NCBI RefSeq assembly: GCF_024721995.1
Contig: NZ_JANQBC010000001.1
Coordinates: forward strand, 1-64,000
DNA: 64,000 bases
From: Paenibacillus radicibacter
GTDB taxonomy: Bacteria > Bacillota > Bacilli > Paenibacillales > NBRC-103111
Reading direction: 5' to 3'
The first letter of the stretch is position 1, and every line of letters begins with the position of its first letter. The position numbers were made by a program, and so were the translations under genes. A model generated the notes under the pieces. It searched no databases, had not been told where the DNA came from, and saw only the letters and a program-made list of their open reading frames with translations. This document shows positions 15,284 through 23,140 of the stretch, in pieces.

Positions 15284-16948
15284 TTAAATACCTAGCATCG
15301 GAACGCGTACGCCACGTTCTTTAGCCGTCTGAATCGCTAGGTCATATCCCGCATCTGCATGACGAATGACGCCCATTCCTGGATCGGTATTAAGAACACG
15401 AGATAATTTCTCTTCCGCTTCCAAAGAACCATCTGCAACGATAACCATACCTGCGTGCAAGGAATAACCCATACCTACGCCACCACCGTGATGAACAGAT
15501 ACCCAGCTTGCGCCAGAAGACGTATTCACAAGTGCATTCAAGATAGCCCAGTCGCCTACTGCATCACTGCCATCAAGCATCGCTTCTGTTTCACGGTTTG
15601 GTGATGCTACAGAGCCGCAATCTAGATGATCGCGTCCAATGACGATTGGAGCAGATAATTCACCACTGCGAACCATTTCGTTGATCGCAAGACCTAACTT
15701 CACACGTTCACCATAGCCTAACCAGCAAATACGTGCTGGAAGTCCTTGGAATGCAATTTTCTCTTGCGCAAGTTCCATCCAACGCTGCAATTTCGCATTT
15801 TCAGGGAACATTCTCTTAACCAATTCATCTGTTTTGTAAATGTCTTCTGGATCACCAGATAACGCGACCCAGCGGAATGGACCTTTACCCTCACAGAATA
15901 GTGGACGAATATACGCTGGAACGAATCCAGGGAAGTTAAATGCATCTTCAATACCTTCATCGAAAGCAACCTGGCGAATGTTGTTGCCATAGTCGAATAC
16001 GACAGAGCCCATTTTTTGCAGATCAAGCATGGCTTGTACGTGAACCGCCATCGATTGCTTGGACAATCTTACGTATTCTTTCGGATTATCTGTGCGTAAT
16101 TTGCTCGCTGCATCAAGCGTGTAGCCTGTCGGTATGTAACCATTAAGTGGATCATGCGCAGATGTCTGGTCTGTTACGAACTCAGGAACTACGCCACGCT
16201 TCACAAATTCGGGCAAGAGTTCAGCTGCATTGCCGATTAATCCGATCGAGAGTGCCTTGCCTGCTGCCTTTGCCTCTTGTGCCAAGCGAAGCGCCTCGTC
16301 CATATCATGTACCATCACATCACAGTAGCGAGTATCGAGACGGCGCTGAATGCGACTTGGATCAATCTCGATACCAATCACGACACCACCATTCATCGTA
16401 ACAGCTAGCGTCTGAGCCCCCCCCATACCGCCAAGACCTGCTGTAAGTGTAAGCGTACCCTGCATCGTACCACCGGAGTGCTGACGTGCTGCTTCTGCGA
16501 AAGTCTCATATGTTCCTTGTACAATACCTTGAGAACCAATATAGATCCAGCTTCCAGCTGTCATCTGGCCGTACATCATTAAGCCCTTCTTATCGAGCTC
16601 ATGGAACGTCTCCCAATTTGCATAAGCAGGTACTAACACCGAATTAGAGAGAAGGACACGTGGTGCCATTGGGTGTGTCTTGAACATGCCAACTGGTTTA
16701 CCTGATTGAATGAGCAACGTCTCATCCGCTTCTAGTTCTTTCACACATTCCACAATCTTATCGAAACATTCCCAGTTACGTGCTGCCTTGCCAATCCCGC
16801 CATATACGACCAAATCTTCTGGACGCTCCGCAACGTTCGGATCTAAATTGTTCATTAGCATACGAAGCACTGCTTCTTGCTGCCAACCTTTCGTGTTCAG
16901 CTTCGTACCTGTCGGGGCTTGTATTGTACGTTTCGTTACTTGTTCCAT
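15284..16948 (-). CDS. hutU: Urocanate hydratase HutU
   Basis: Urocanase hydrates urocanate to 4-imidazolone-5-propanoate using tightly bound NAD as electrophile. At 554 residues it has the family length. Visible landmarks are the [11 protein letters not shown] segment near the N-terminus, the glycine-rich NAD site [11 protein letters not shown], and the catalytic region [18 protein letters not shown] with the conserved Cys. The start at 16948 ([10 protein letters not shown]) is 11 bases after AAAAGGAG; an in-frame start at 17002 lies in the intergenic repeat region. It is separated from hutG by 249 bases holding a terminator hairpin and a palindromic repeat. Confidence 0.95.
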   Translation of the reverse strand: MEQVTKRTIQAPTGTKLNTKGWQQEAVLRMLMNNLDPNVAERPEDLVVYGGIGKAARNWECFDKIVECVKELEADETLLIQSGKPVGMFKTHPMAPRVLLSNSVLVPAYANWETFHELDKKGLMMYGQMTAGSWIYIGSQGIVQGTYETFAEAARQHSGGTMQGTLTLTAGLGGMGGAQTLAVTMNGGVVIGIEIDPSRIQRRLDTRYCDVMVHDMDEALRLAQEAKAAGKALSIGLIGNAAELLPEFVKRGVVPEFVTDQTSAHDPLNGYIPTGYTLDAASKLRTDNPKEYVRLSKQSMAVHVQAMLDLQKMGSVVFDYGNNIRQVAFDEGIEDAFNFPGFVPAYIRPLFCEGKGPFRWVALSGDPEDIYKTDELVKRMFPENAKLQRWMELAQEKIAFQGLPARICWLGYGERVKLGLAINEMVRSGELSAPIVIGRDHLDCGSVASPNRETEAMLDGSDAVGDWAILNALVNTSSGASWVSVHHGGGVGMGYSLHAGMVIVADGSLEAEEKLSRVLNTDPGMGVIRHADAGYDLAIQTAKERGVRVPMLGI

Positions 16949-17015
16949 GATTAAATCGCTCCTTTTAATAAAATGATGGTTATGTTCAAAAAATGGGGTC
17001 ACTACAGAGAAAAAG

Positions 17016-17090
17016 TACTTCCGGTCGCTGTCTCAATCGTGAACTTTGAATTGACTTAGTGGTATTTTCACGATTTCAAAGGCGATCACT
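17016..17090. repeat. Palindromic intergenic repeat, copy 1 (between hutG and hutU)
   Basis: It shares the frame TACTTCCGGTCGCTGT ... AATCGTGAA ... TTCACGATTTCAAAGGCGA with a second copy at 19894-19970. The arms AATCGTGAA and TTCACGATT form a perfect 9-bp stem, extended by CGC/GCG. AAAAGTACTTC occurs as a direct repeat on both sides (17011-17021 and 17108-17118). Confidence 0.8.
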
Positions 17091-17169
17091 CAAACTTTTC
17101 CCACAGGAAAAGTACTTCGAAAGCATAATTCGCTTTTTTCTCTTTCGCTTTGCTTTTTGAATAGTATCT

Positions 17170-17204
17170 TTAATAAAACTCGCTAAGCAACAAAAGCTCA
17201 GCGC
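17170..17204 (-). terminator. Internal terminator at the end of hutG
   Basis: CGCTGAGC (17203-17196) and GCTTAGCG (17188-17181) form an 8-bp stem with one G-U, followed by AGTTTTATT. The hutG stop codon is in the 5' arm, so ribosomes finishing hutG could melt it. Confidence 0.5.
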
Positions 17205-18169
17205 TTCATACATCCAACGAGGAAGCTTAAGATCACATGCAAAGTCATGCGTACAGTAGCTCTGCGAGGGTCTTGAAGCGGGTCCACGCACACGATGTCA
17301 AATCCTTTTACTTTCGGATGCTGCCCAAGTAAGAACACAGCATCAATTAACTGCCACGATGTCATCGCACCTGGAACCATTGCTGGAACGCCCGGTGCAA
17401 AAGCTTGATCGAGTACATCCATATCGACAGTGACATAGATCGCTTCCGTTCCATTACCTGCAATCTCTAATGCTTGTGCAACAAGTGTCTCTACACCTTC
17501 ACGCGCAACTTGGCGGGCTGTAAATTGAGTAATTCCCTGTGAAACAGCGTACTCGCGATAAGGCTTGGAATTCGCAAAGCTGTGAATCCCAATCTGAGCA
17601 ATGTGCATACCTTCAACTGTACCTGATTCCAGAAGCCCTCGAATCGGCGTGCCGTTCGTTGGTCCCCCATCATCCAAGTTTCGGACGTCCATATGCGAAT
17701 CAATCTGAACGATGCCGACCTTGCCTGCATACCGTTTCTTGAATGCTTTCACAGAAGGACAAGTGATCGAATGATCACCGCCTGCTATGATTGGGAACAG
17801 ATGCGGCATCTTCTCGTATATATTCGTCAGTCCCTGCTCAATATTCGCATGACAGCGCAATAGATCAGTTACGTGCATCTGAATATCACCGAGATCATGA
17901 GCGATTAGCTCCTGTAAATCTACATCATGATCAATGCTATAAGTCGTTACATTCGCGAACAGTTCTCGCAACGCATTCGGTGTCATCGCTGCCGCAGATG
18001 GACTGATCGATGTTTTCGATAGCGGTACACCAATAAAACCATAGTCCACATGCGCTGCTCCATCCCAAGGAGTCAGCCATTGGGACACTTTCGTCTCATA
18101 ACGATCTTTCCAATTCGATTGGCGTACGATCTCTGGTAGGTTTAATAATTCGATTCGATTGCTGCTCAT
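17198..18169 (-). CDS. hutG: Formimidoylglutamase HutG
   Basis: The last catabolic step of the pathway: hydrolysis of N-formimidoyl-L-glutamate to glutamate and formamide. It is a 323-residue member of the arginase/ureohydrolase family. Manganese ligands are visible in GGDHS, QIDSHMDVR and VTVDMDVLD. The start at 18169 (MSSNRIELLN) follows GGAGGGGAG by 9 bases; an in-frame GTG at 18187 would translate through that site. Its position between hutH and hutU differs from the Bacillus subtilis order, where hutG follows hutI. Confidence 0.93.
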   Translation of the reverse strand: MSSNRIELLNLPEIVRQSNWKDRYETKVSQWLTPWDGAAHVDYGFIGVPLSKTSISPSAAAMTPNALRELFANVTTYSIDHDVDLQELIAHDLGDIQMHVTDLLRCHANIEQGLTNIYEKMPHLFPIIAGGDHSITCPSVKAFKKRYAGKVGIVQIDSHMDVRNLDDGGPTNGTPIRGLLESGTVEGMHIAQIGIHSFANSKPYREYAVSQGITQFTARQVAREGVETLVAQALEIAGNGTEAIYVTVDMDVLDQAFAPGVPAMVPGAMTSWQLIDAVFLLGQHPKVKGFDIVCVDPLQDPRRATVRMTLHVILSFLVGCMKR

Positions 18170-18197
18170 ATCTTGACTCCCCTCCACAATTACTTAG

Positions 18198-19739
18198 TTA
18201 GACAACTAAGAAACTTGCCATCTTCTCATGGAATCGCCCACTTCTAATCTCTTCACTTAGCTGCTGAATCTCCTGGGAGTAGACACGGTCTGCTTTATAA
18301 GCAGGCACAATTTCACGAATCCAAGCTTTCACTTTTTGCGTGACAGGAGATAGCTTGGAATGACTCTTCCACTCCAGTGCTTGTGCTGCACAGATCAGTT
18401 CAATCGCAAGGACATGAGAGGCATTATCTACGATTTGATTCACTTGACGCGCTGCAGTTGTACCCATGCTTACGTGGTCTTCTTGGTTGCCTGATGATGG
18501 GATCGAATCAACACTTGCTGGATGCGCGAGTACTTTGTTTTCCGAGACTAGAGATGCCGATACGTATTGTAGAATCATAAGTCCAGACGACACGCCAGCT
18601 TCTGGAGTTAAGAATGGCGGCAAGCCTCCACTTAGCTGTGGGTTCACTAGGCGCTCCGTACGGCGCTCCGAAATATTCGCATATTCGGCAACTGCAATTT
18701 TCATGTAATCCATCGCAAGTGCTATTGGTTGACCATGGAAATTACCACCAGAGTATACTTTATGCTCAGCAGCAAACAACGTCGGATTATCTGTCACCGC
18801 ATTGAGCTCAATATTCAGCGTATCTTCCACATGATTGAGTGCGCGCATGGAAGCGCCATGCACTTGAGGAACGCATCGAATGGAATACGCATCCTGCACT
18901 TTGCCTTGATTCGGTCCGTAAATATATCCGCTGCCTTGTAACAAGTGACGAATTTGTCTAGCTGTCTCCGCTTGCTCAGGATAAGGACGAACCATCTGAA
19001 TCTCTTCGGAGAATGCGTCCAAGATACCATCAAGCGCCTGCATCGTAAGAGCAACCGCTACATTCGCTGCTTCCTCTACGAACCTTGCTTTCTGATAAGC
19101 CAGAAGTCCAACTGCCGTCATCGCTTGTGTGCCATTGATTAGTGCCAAACCTTCCTTTGCCGTAAGCTTAATCGGTTGTATGCCTGCACGCTTTAACGCT
19201 TCGCCGCCCGATATGCGCTCTCCCTGATAATACGCTTCGCCTTCGCCAAGAAGTACAAGTGCTAGATGAGAAAGTGGCGCGAGGTCACCACTTGCACCAA
19301 GCGATCCTTGTTGCGGAATAACAGCGTGAATTCCATGATTAAGCAATTCAGCAAGTATGTCAGTCACGACGGGGCGAACACCAGAATACCCACGTGTGAG
19401 TGATACTAAACGTAATAACGTAATCGCACGTACAATCTCTTCCGTATACGGTTCACCGACTGCACAGGCATGACTGCGAATTAAGTTGAGCTGCAAATTT
19501 CCACTTTGATCATCTGGCAGAATGACCGTACTCAATTGACCAAATCCTGTATTCACGCCATATACGACCTGCTTACTATCCAGTACTTCTTGCAAATAAC
19601 GGTGGGATTGCTCCACGCGCTCCTTGGATTCGTTACTTATAACAACAGTCTTGCGCCCTACTACAATCGCGCGAAACTCATCCATCGTGAGTCCCTCGTT
19701 ATTAATTTCAACGTGTAAATCGGCATTAAGCATCACCAT
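18198..19739 (-). CDS. hutH: Histidine ammonia-lyase HutH
   Basis: The first enzyme of histidine degradation, forming urocanate and ammonia. The 513-residue protein has the catalytic Ala149-Ser150-Gly151 in QQGSLGASGDLAPLSH, which cyclises to the MIO electrophile, and the conserved Tyr in VVYGVNTGFG. The start ATG at 19739 is 5 bases after AAGGTG. Transcription reaching it from hutP must pass a terminator at about 19786-19829, the expected site of HutP antitermination. Confidence 0.95.
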   Translation of the reverse strand: MVMLNADLHVEINNEGLTMDEFRAIVVGRKTVVISNESKERVEQSHRYLQEVLDSKQVVYGVNTGFGQLSTVILPDDQSGNLQLNLIRSHACAVGEPYTEEIVRAITLLRLVSLTRGYSGVRPVVTDILAELLNHGIHAVIPQQGSLGASGDLAPLSHLALVLLGEGEAYYQGERISGGEALKRAGIQPIKLTAKEGLALINGTQAMTAVGLLAYQKARFVEEAANVAVALTMQALDGILDAFSEEIQMVRPYPEQAETARQIRHLLQGSGYIYGPNQGKVQDAYSIRCVPQVHGASMRALNHVEDTLNIELNAVTDNPTLFAAEHKVYSGGNFHGQPIALAMDYMKIAVAEYANISERRTERLVNPQLSGGLPPFLTPEAGVSSGLMILQYVSASLVSENKVLAHPASVDSIPSSGNQEDHVSMGTTAARQVNQIVDNASHVLAIELICAAQALEWKSHSKLSPVTQKVKAWIREIVPAYKADRVYSQEIQQLSEEIRSGRFHEKMASFLVV

Positions 19740-19780
19740 CTGCGCACCTTCTTTTCCAATAATTAGATAGTTGAGTCTAT

Positions 19781-19829
19781 AAAAATAAACAAAAAGGAGC
19801 CTAAACAGAAAATCCTGTTTAGCCCCCTG
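19781..19829 (-). terminator. HutP-responsive terminator between hutP and hutH
   Basis: On the minus strand GGGGCTAAACAG, loop GATTTT and CTGTTTAGGCTCC form a strong stem followed by TTTTTGTTTATTTTT. It lies about 50 bases before hutH and downstream of hutP, the same arrangement as the HutP-controlled terminator of Bacillus subtilis. Confidence 0.75.
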
Positions 19830-19847
19830 AAAAACCTAAATTACCTA
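19827..19847 (-). promoter_or_regulatory. Candidate HutP-binding NAG triplets
   Basis: Reading the minus strand into the terminator, TAG (19847-19845), TAG (19838-19836) and CAG (19829-19827) recur exactly every 9 bases. HutP is known to bind NAG triplets when histidine and a divalent metal are present. The spacing here (6 bases between triplets) is wider than the 4 bases I recall for Bacillus subtilis. Confidence 0.45.
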
Positions 19848-19893
19848 TGGGCATTCATTCAATTGTAAAAGCTGCTCACTGCATAAATAGGAA

Positions 19894-19970
19894 TACTTCC
19901 GGTCGCTGTTGAAATCGTGAATTTTGATTAGATTAAATGATATATTCTCGATTTCAAAGGCGAACGCTAC
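19894..19970. repeat. Palindromic intergenic repeat, copy 2 (between hutP and hutH)
   Basis: Homologous to the copy at 17016-17090 and in the same orientation: TACTTCCGGTCGCTGT, then GAAATCG and CGATTTC arms 27 bases apart, then AAAGGCGA. It lies 45 bases after the hutP stop codon (on the minus strand) and before the HutP terminator. Confidence 0.8.
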
Positions 19971-20027
19971 GCTCCTACAGTACACCAATTTCTTTCGTTC
20001 ATCTTTACAATTTCACTCATTATGCAA

Positions 20028-20483
20028 CTAAATGTGGAAAATTCCTAATCCACTAACTTCATGCTCGAAACCTTTGGCTGGCGCGCCGATGTTCCCGTAT
20101 AACGCAACTGCGATCCATTCGCCCTTCTCCCTGGCTGGGCCTGGTCCTCGAAGAATCGAGAATTTCAGACCGACTGTGCGATGGACTTCACCGAATACGA
20201 TTTGACCTCGGGTAACACCTTGCAGCGCATCTAATATGGCATGATATAGTGCGTGACATTCTCGATACAAGCCGCTATCTATGACCTTATGACGCTTAGC
20301 AGCTGTTTCGATCGACGCAACGATCTTCTCGCCATTCATGGCTCCTACTTTACCTTGTAAACCCTGAAATCCGAGTGCTGACATTTGACTGAGTAACTTT
20401 GCGGAATGTTCTTCATCTTGGTTCATTGCAAGCAGCATTGCTAGATTACCCAGACTCGGCTCTAATTGAATTGTAAATTCCAT
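20028..20483 (-). CDS. hutP: HutP, RNA-binding antiterminator of the hut operon
   Basis: A 151-residue hexameric RNA-binding protein that, with L-histidine and Mg2+, binds the hut leader RNA and prevents termination. The recognisable core is LGFQGLQGKVGAMNGEKIVA, SIETAAKRHKVI, RECHALYHAILDALQGVTRGQ and the C-terminal WIAVALYGNIGAPAKGFEHE, with the conserved histidines. The start at 20483 (MEFTIQLEP) gives the family length; codons from 20591 are in frame but overlap the upstream MFS gene. Its ribosome-binding site (GCGGTG) is weak. It heads the hut gene order and is 37 bases downstream of an LplT-like transporter, so read-through is possible. Confidence 0.92.
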   Translation of the reverse strand: MEFTIQLEPSLGNLAMLLAMNQDEEHSAKLLSQMSALGFQGLQGKVGAMNGEKIVASIETAAKRHKVIDSGLYRECHALYHAILDALQGVTRGQIVFGEVHRTVGLKFSILRGPGPAREKGEWIAVALYGNIGAPAKGFEHEVSGLGIFHI

Positions 20484-20520
20484 AGATGACACCGCTTTCT
20501 TTAAGCCTACATCCAAGATA

Positions 20521-21738
20521 TTACATTCGAATAGATTCGCTGTCAATAGCGGTGGCAGTCGCCTGTTTCTTGATCTTACCAACTTGAACACTTAAAACCA
20601 CGATAAAACAAAGCAAGATAATCCCAATAAATACGACTGACAATTGGATAGATAATTGTGAAGAAACAAGACCTTTGAAGATTAATAAACCCGAAACGGT
20701 CAATGTATTTTCCACAAAATTCTGAATGGCGATCGTCTTGCCGGACCCAATCAAGTCTTTCCCGACTTCTTGTAACATTGTATTCAGTGGGATCAAGAAA
20801 ATCCCCCCTGCTACCCCAATTAGGAACAAGAGCACAGCTGAAATCCACACACTTGTCATAAAAGCACAAATAATAACGAATCCAACCATTAAATAACCAA
20901 ACACATACGATTGGTAGAGCTTCCCGACTGAAATAATACGCGAAGTTATAAACGAACTAGCAACGACCCCAATAGCGGTTGCTCCGATCATCATGGATTG
21001 AGAGGTTGTATCTGTAATGCCTAAATTAGCAGGAATCCAAGCGATGAGTGCAATTCGAAGTACGGATGCTGTTAGCCAGAATGCCCCGGTACCGATGAGG
21101 GAGAATCGTGCTTTCTTATTGCGAATTAATTGCTTGAAATCTTTGAAGAATTCTAGTGAGGACTGACCATAACGAAGTGATTTATTCCCCGGCAATCGAG
21201 GAATGAGTAAGGTAAGCAGAAGTGAAATGATATATGTGATAAGACATGTAATGACACCAACGGTATCCGAGATGTCGGCTAGAATGCCTCCAGCGACTGT
21301 ACCGAGCAAGATTGCAAGAATGGTGGTACCTTCCACTAGTGCATTGGCGCGGAGCAATCCTTTTTCCGAATTCGTAAGTTCGGTCAAGATTCCATATTTT
21401 GCAGGTGAATATACAACTGCTCCAATTCCAAGTACCGCATAGCAAGCAATCGGATGAATACCGAGGAGCAGCATGCCGATCCCGATACTTTTTAACAAGT
21501 TACCCATTAATAAGACGTTGGACTTCGAATTACGGTCCGCGTAAGCACCCACAAGGGGGGCTAGCACCACATAAGCTAATAGAAAACCCATCTGGATATT
21601 CAGCACATAGCCCTCTGGATTGCTAACTCCCTGTCTTGTGATGATGCCAATAATAATAAAGAAGTTCACATTATCTGCAAACGAACTAATAAATTGTGTG
21701 AATACTAAGGAAGTTAATGGTTTAGGCACGTATGACAC
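20521..21738 (-). CDS. MFS transporter, LplT-like
   Basis: A 405-residue major facilitator with about 12 hydrophobic segments. The segment VLGIGAVVYSPAKYGILTEL closely follows the signature of the lysophospholipid transporter LplT group (YSPAKYGIL), and GAYADRNSKSNVL fits the loop 2-3 motif. LplT of Gram-negative bacteria flips lysophospholipids across the membrane; whether this Gram-positive relative does the same is unknown. It is 5 bases after a GNAT gene and 37 before hutP, so it probably belongs with the GNAT upstream. Confidence 0.82.
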   Translation of the reverse strand: MSYVPKPLTSLVFTQFISSFADNVNFFIIIGIITRQGVSNPEGYVLNIQMGFLLAYVVLAPLVGAYADRNSKSNVLLMGNLLKSIGIGMLLLGIHPIACYAVLGIGAVVYSPAKYGILTELTNSEKGLLRANALVEGTTILAILLGTVAGGILADISDTVGVITCLITYIISLLLTLLIPRLPGNKSLRYGQSSLEFFKDFKQLIRNKKARFSLIGTGAFWLTASVLRIALIAWIPANLGITDTTSQSMMIGATAIGVVASSFITSRIISVGKLYQSYVFGYLMVGFVIICAFMTSVWISAVLLFLIGVAGGIFLIPLNTMLQEVGKDLIGSGKTIAIQNFVENTLTVSGLLIFKGLVSSQLSIQLSVVFIGIILLCFIVVLSVQVGKIKKQATATAIDSESIRM

Positions 21739-21743
21739 CTCAC

Positions 21744-22181
21744 TTATTCTTCGTCAGTATCCTTATCCACTTCATATTTACATGAGAAACGTTCTACACC
21801 TGGATACTTCTCCCCGAGGCTCTCGATGACAAATCCGATGCTGCGGTAGAAATCGACTGCTTCTTCGTCTGTTTCGACATGCAAGCTAGATGGTTCCTTA
21901 AGTTCGATAAGTTCAAGAATCATTCCTCTGCCAAAACCAGCACCACGACTATCGGGATTAACAGCAAGATGTGTAATTATAATTTGTTTGTCGTGCCCTT
22001 CTGCACATCCAATAATACCAACCAAGTGATCCTCGGATACACATCCATAGAGCTCGAGAACATGGCTATTTCGGTAAGTCTCTGTCGTTGATTGTAGCTT
22101 ATCTACTCCTAGGCCTATTGCGTATCCAAGCAATTCCTGAATCGCTTCTTCATCGACCCGATCTTTCATATTGATTAACAT
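21744..22181 (-). CDS. GNAT family N-acetyltransferase
   Basis: A 145-residue acetyltransferase with the acetyl-CoA loop in HLAVNPDSRGAGFGRGMI (R/Q-x-x-G-x-G type) and the C-terminal VDFYRSIGFVIES strand-helix pair typical of the family. The acceptor is unknown. It is probably translated with the LplT-like gene, 5 bases downstream. Confidence 0.85.
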   Translation of the reverse strand: MLINMKDRVDEEAIQELLGYAIGLGVDKLQSTTETYRNSHVLELYGCVSEDHLVGIIGCAEGHDKQIIITHLAVNPDSRGAGFGRGMILELIELKEPSSLHVETDEEAVDFYRSIGFVIESLGEKYPGVERFSCKYEVDKDTDEE

Positions 22182-22240
22182 CGTACATCGCTCCTTGTTG
22201 TTACTTAACTGAAGTATTATAGCAGATTCAGGATGAAAAG

Positions 22241-23128
22241 CTATTTTTCCATGGAACGAGTCATGAACACTTGCTCCGTATACGTTGTGAATCCAAGCTC
22301 ACCAAGTAATTGAACCGGAATTGGATTCGATTTACGCAAGTTAAATGTACCACGGCGACAAGCATGGTCAAGTGGTCCATAAACTTCACGGAGTAGCACT
22401 TTATAGATATCAAGCGGATTAGCAATGTCTGGACAAGCCTCGCACTGGAATAATGAGATAGCTGTCAGCTTACTGTCCTTATCATACGTCTGTTTATATA
22501 GGGCATAGCCGACAATTTCATCGCCTTCACGAACGATAACTGTCTCCCCATCCTTCACGCTCTGCCACTGACTCGACCACGTTGGCAGATCCAGATAGAA
22601 CGATACCTTACCTGCTTCTCGCCCCATCCCTCTTGTTACGGTGTAGGGTTGTTCACCTGCTGTTTCAAGTACGGTTGCTGATAACGCCTCGTTATTTTGC
22701 AAGAGAGTCACTTCATCAATGACTTCATATCCAACGTGTTTATAGAGATTAATTGCCTTCTCATTCGGGCTAAGTGCTTCAAGTGTTGCGATATCAACCT
22801 CCAGCTCCCGATACAATTCCAGATTACGCTGCATAAGAAGTCGACCGATTCCCTGCTTGCGATACGGCATTGCTACACCTGTTCCGCCATTCCAAGCTAC
22901 CTTCTTGCCACCTATCTCCCGAATAGAATTCATGACAAAGCCAGCAGGGACATCATCAACTAGAATGACGATTGAATTTTCCATGGATAACTCGTTGTTA
23001 GCCGTTCTTGCTATGAATGCGTCGATGTTCATGTTCATCGGTAATAAGTACCCTTCAAATCCTGCTGTCCATAACTGCACACATTCTTCAATTGAATACT
23101 CGCTCATCTTTTTAAAAGTAATAGTCAT
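22241..23128 (-). CDS. Two-domain GNAT family N-acetyltransferase
   Basis: A 295-residue protein. The N-terminal half (about 1-145) is a complete GNAT domain with GTGVAMPYRKQGIGRLLMQRNLE and KAINLYKHVGYEV. The C-terminal half resembles a second, degenerate GNAT fold without the acetyl-CoA loop. Similar tandem-GNAT proteins are common in Paenibacillaceae, usually with no known acceptor. The ribosome-binding site AAGGAG is 8 bases before ATG 23128. It follows the glycosidase gene by 12 bases and is likely co-transcribed with it. Confidence 0.82.
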   Translation of the reverse strand: MTITFKKMSEYSIEECVQLWTAGFEGYLLPMNMNIDAFIARTANNELSMENSIVILVDDVPAGFVMNSIREIGGKKVAWNGGTGVAMPYRKQGIGRLLMQRNLELYRELEVDIATLEALSPNEKAINLYKHVGYEVIDEVTLLQNNEALSATVLETAGEQPYTVTRGMGREAGKVSFYLDLPTWSSQWQSVKDGETVIVREGDEIVGYALYKQTYDKDSKLTAISLFQCEACPDIANPLDIYKVLLREVYGPLDHACRRGTFNLRKSNPIPVQLLGELGFTTYTEQVFMTRSMEK

Positions 23129-23140
23129 GGCATATTCTCC

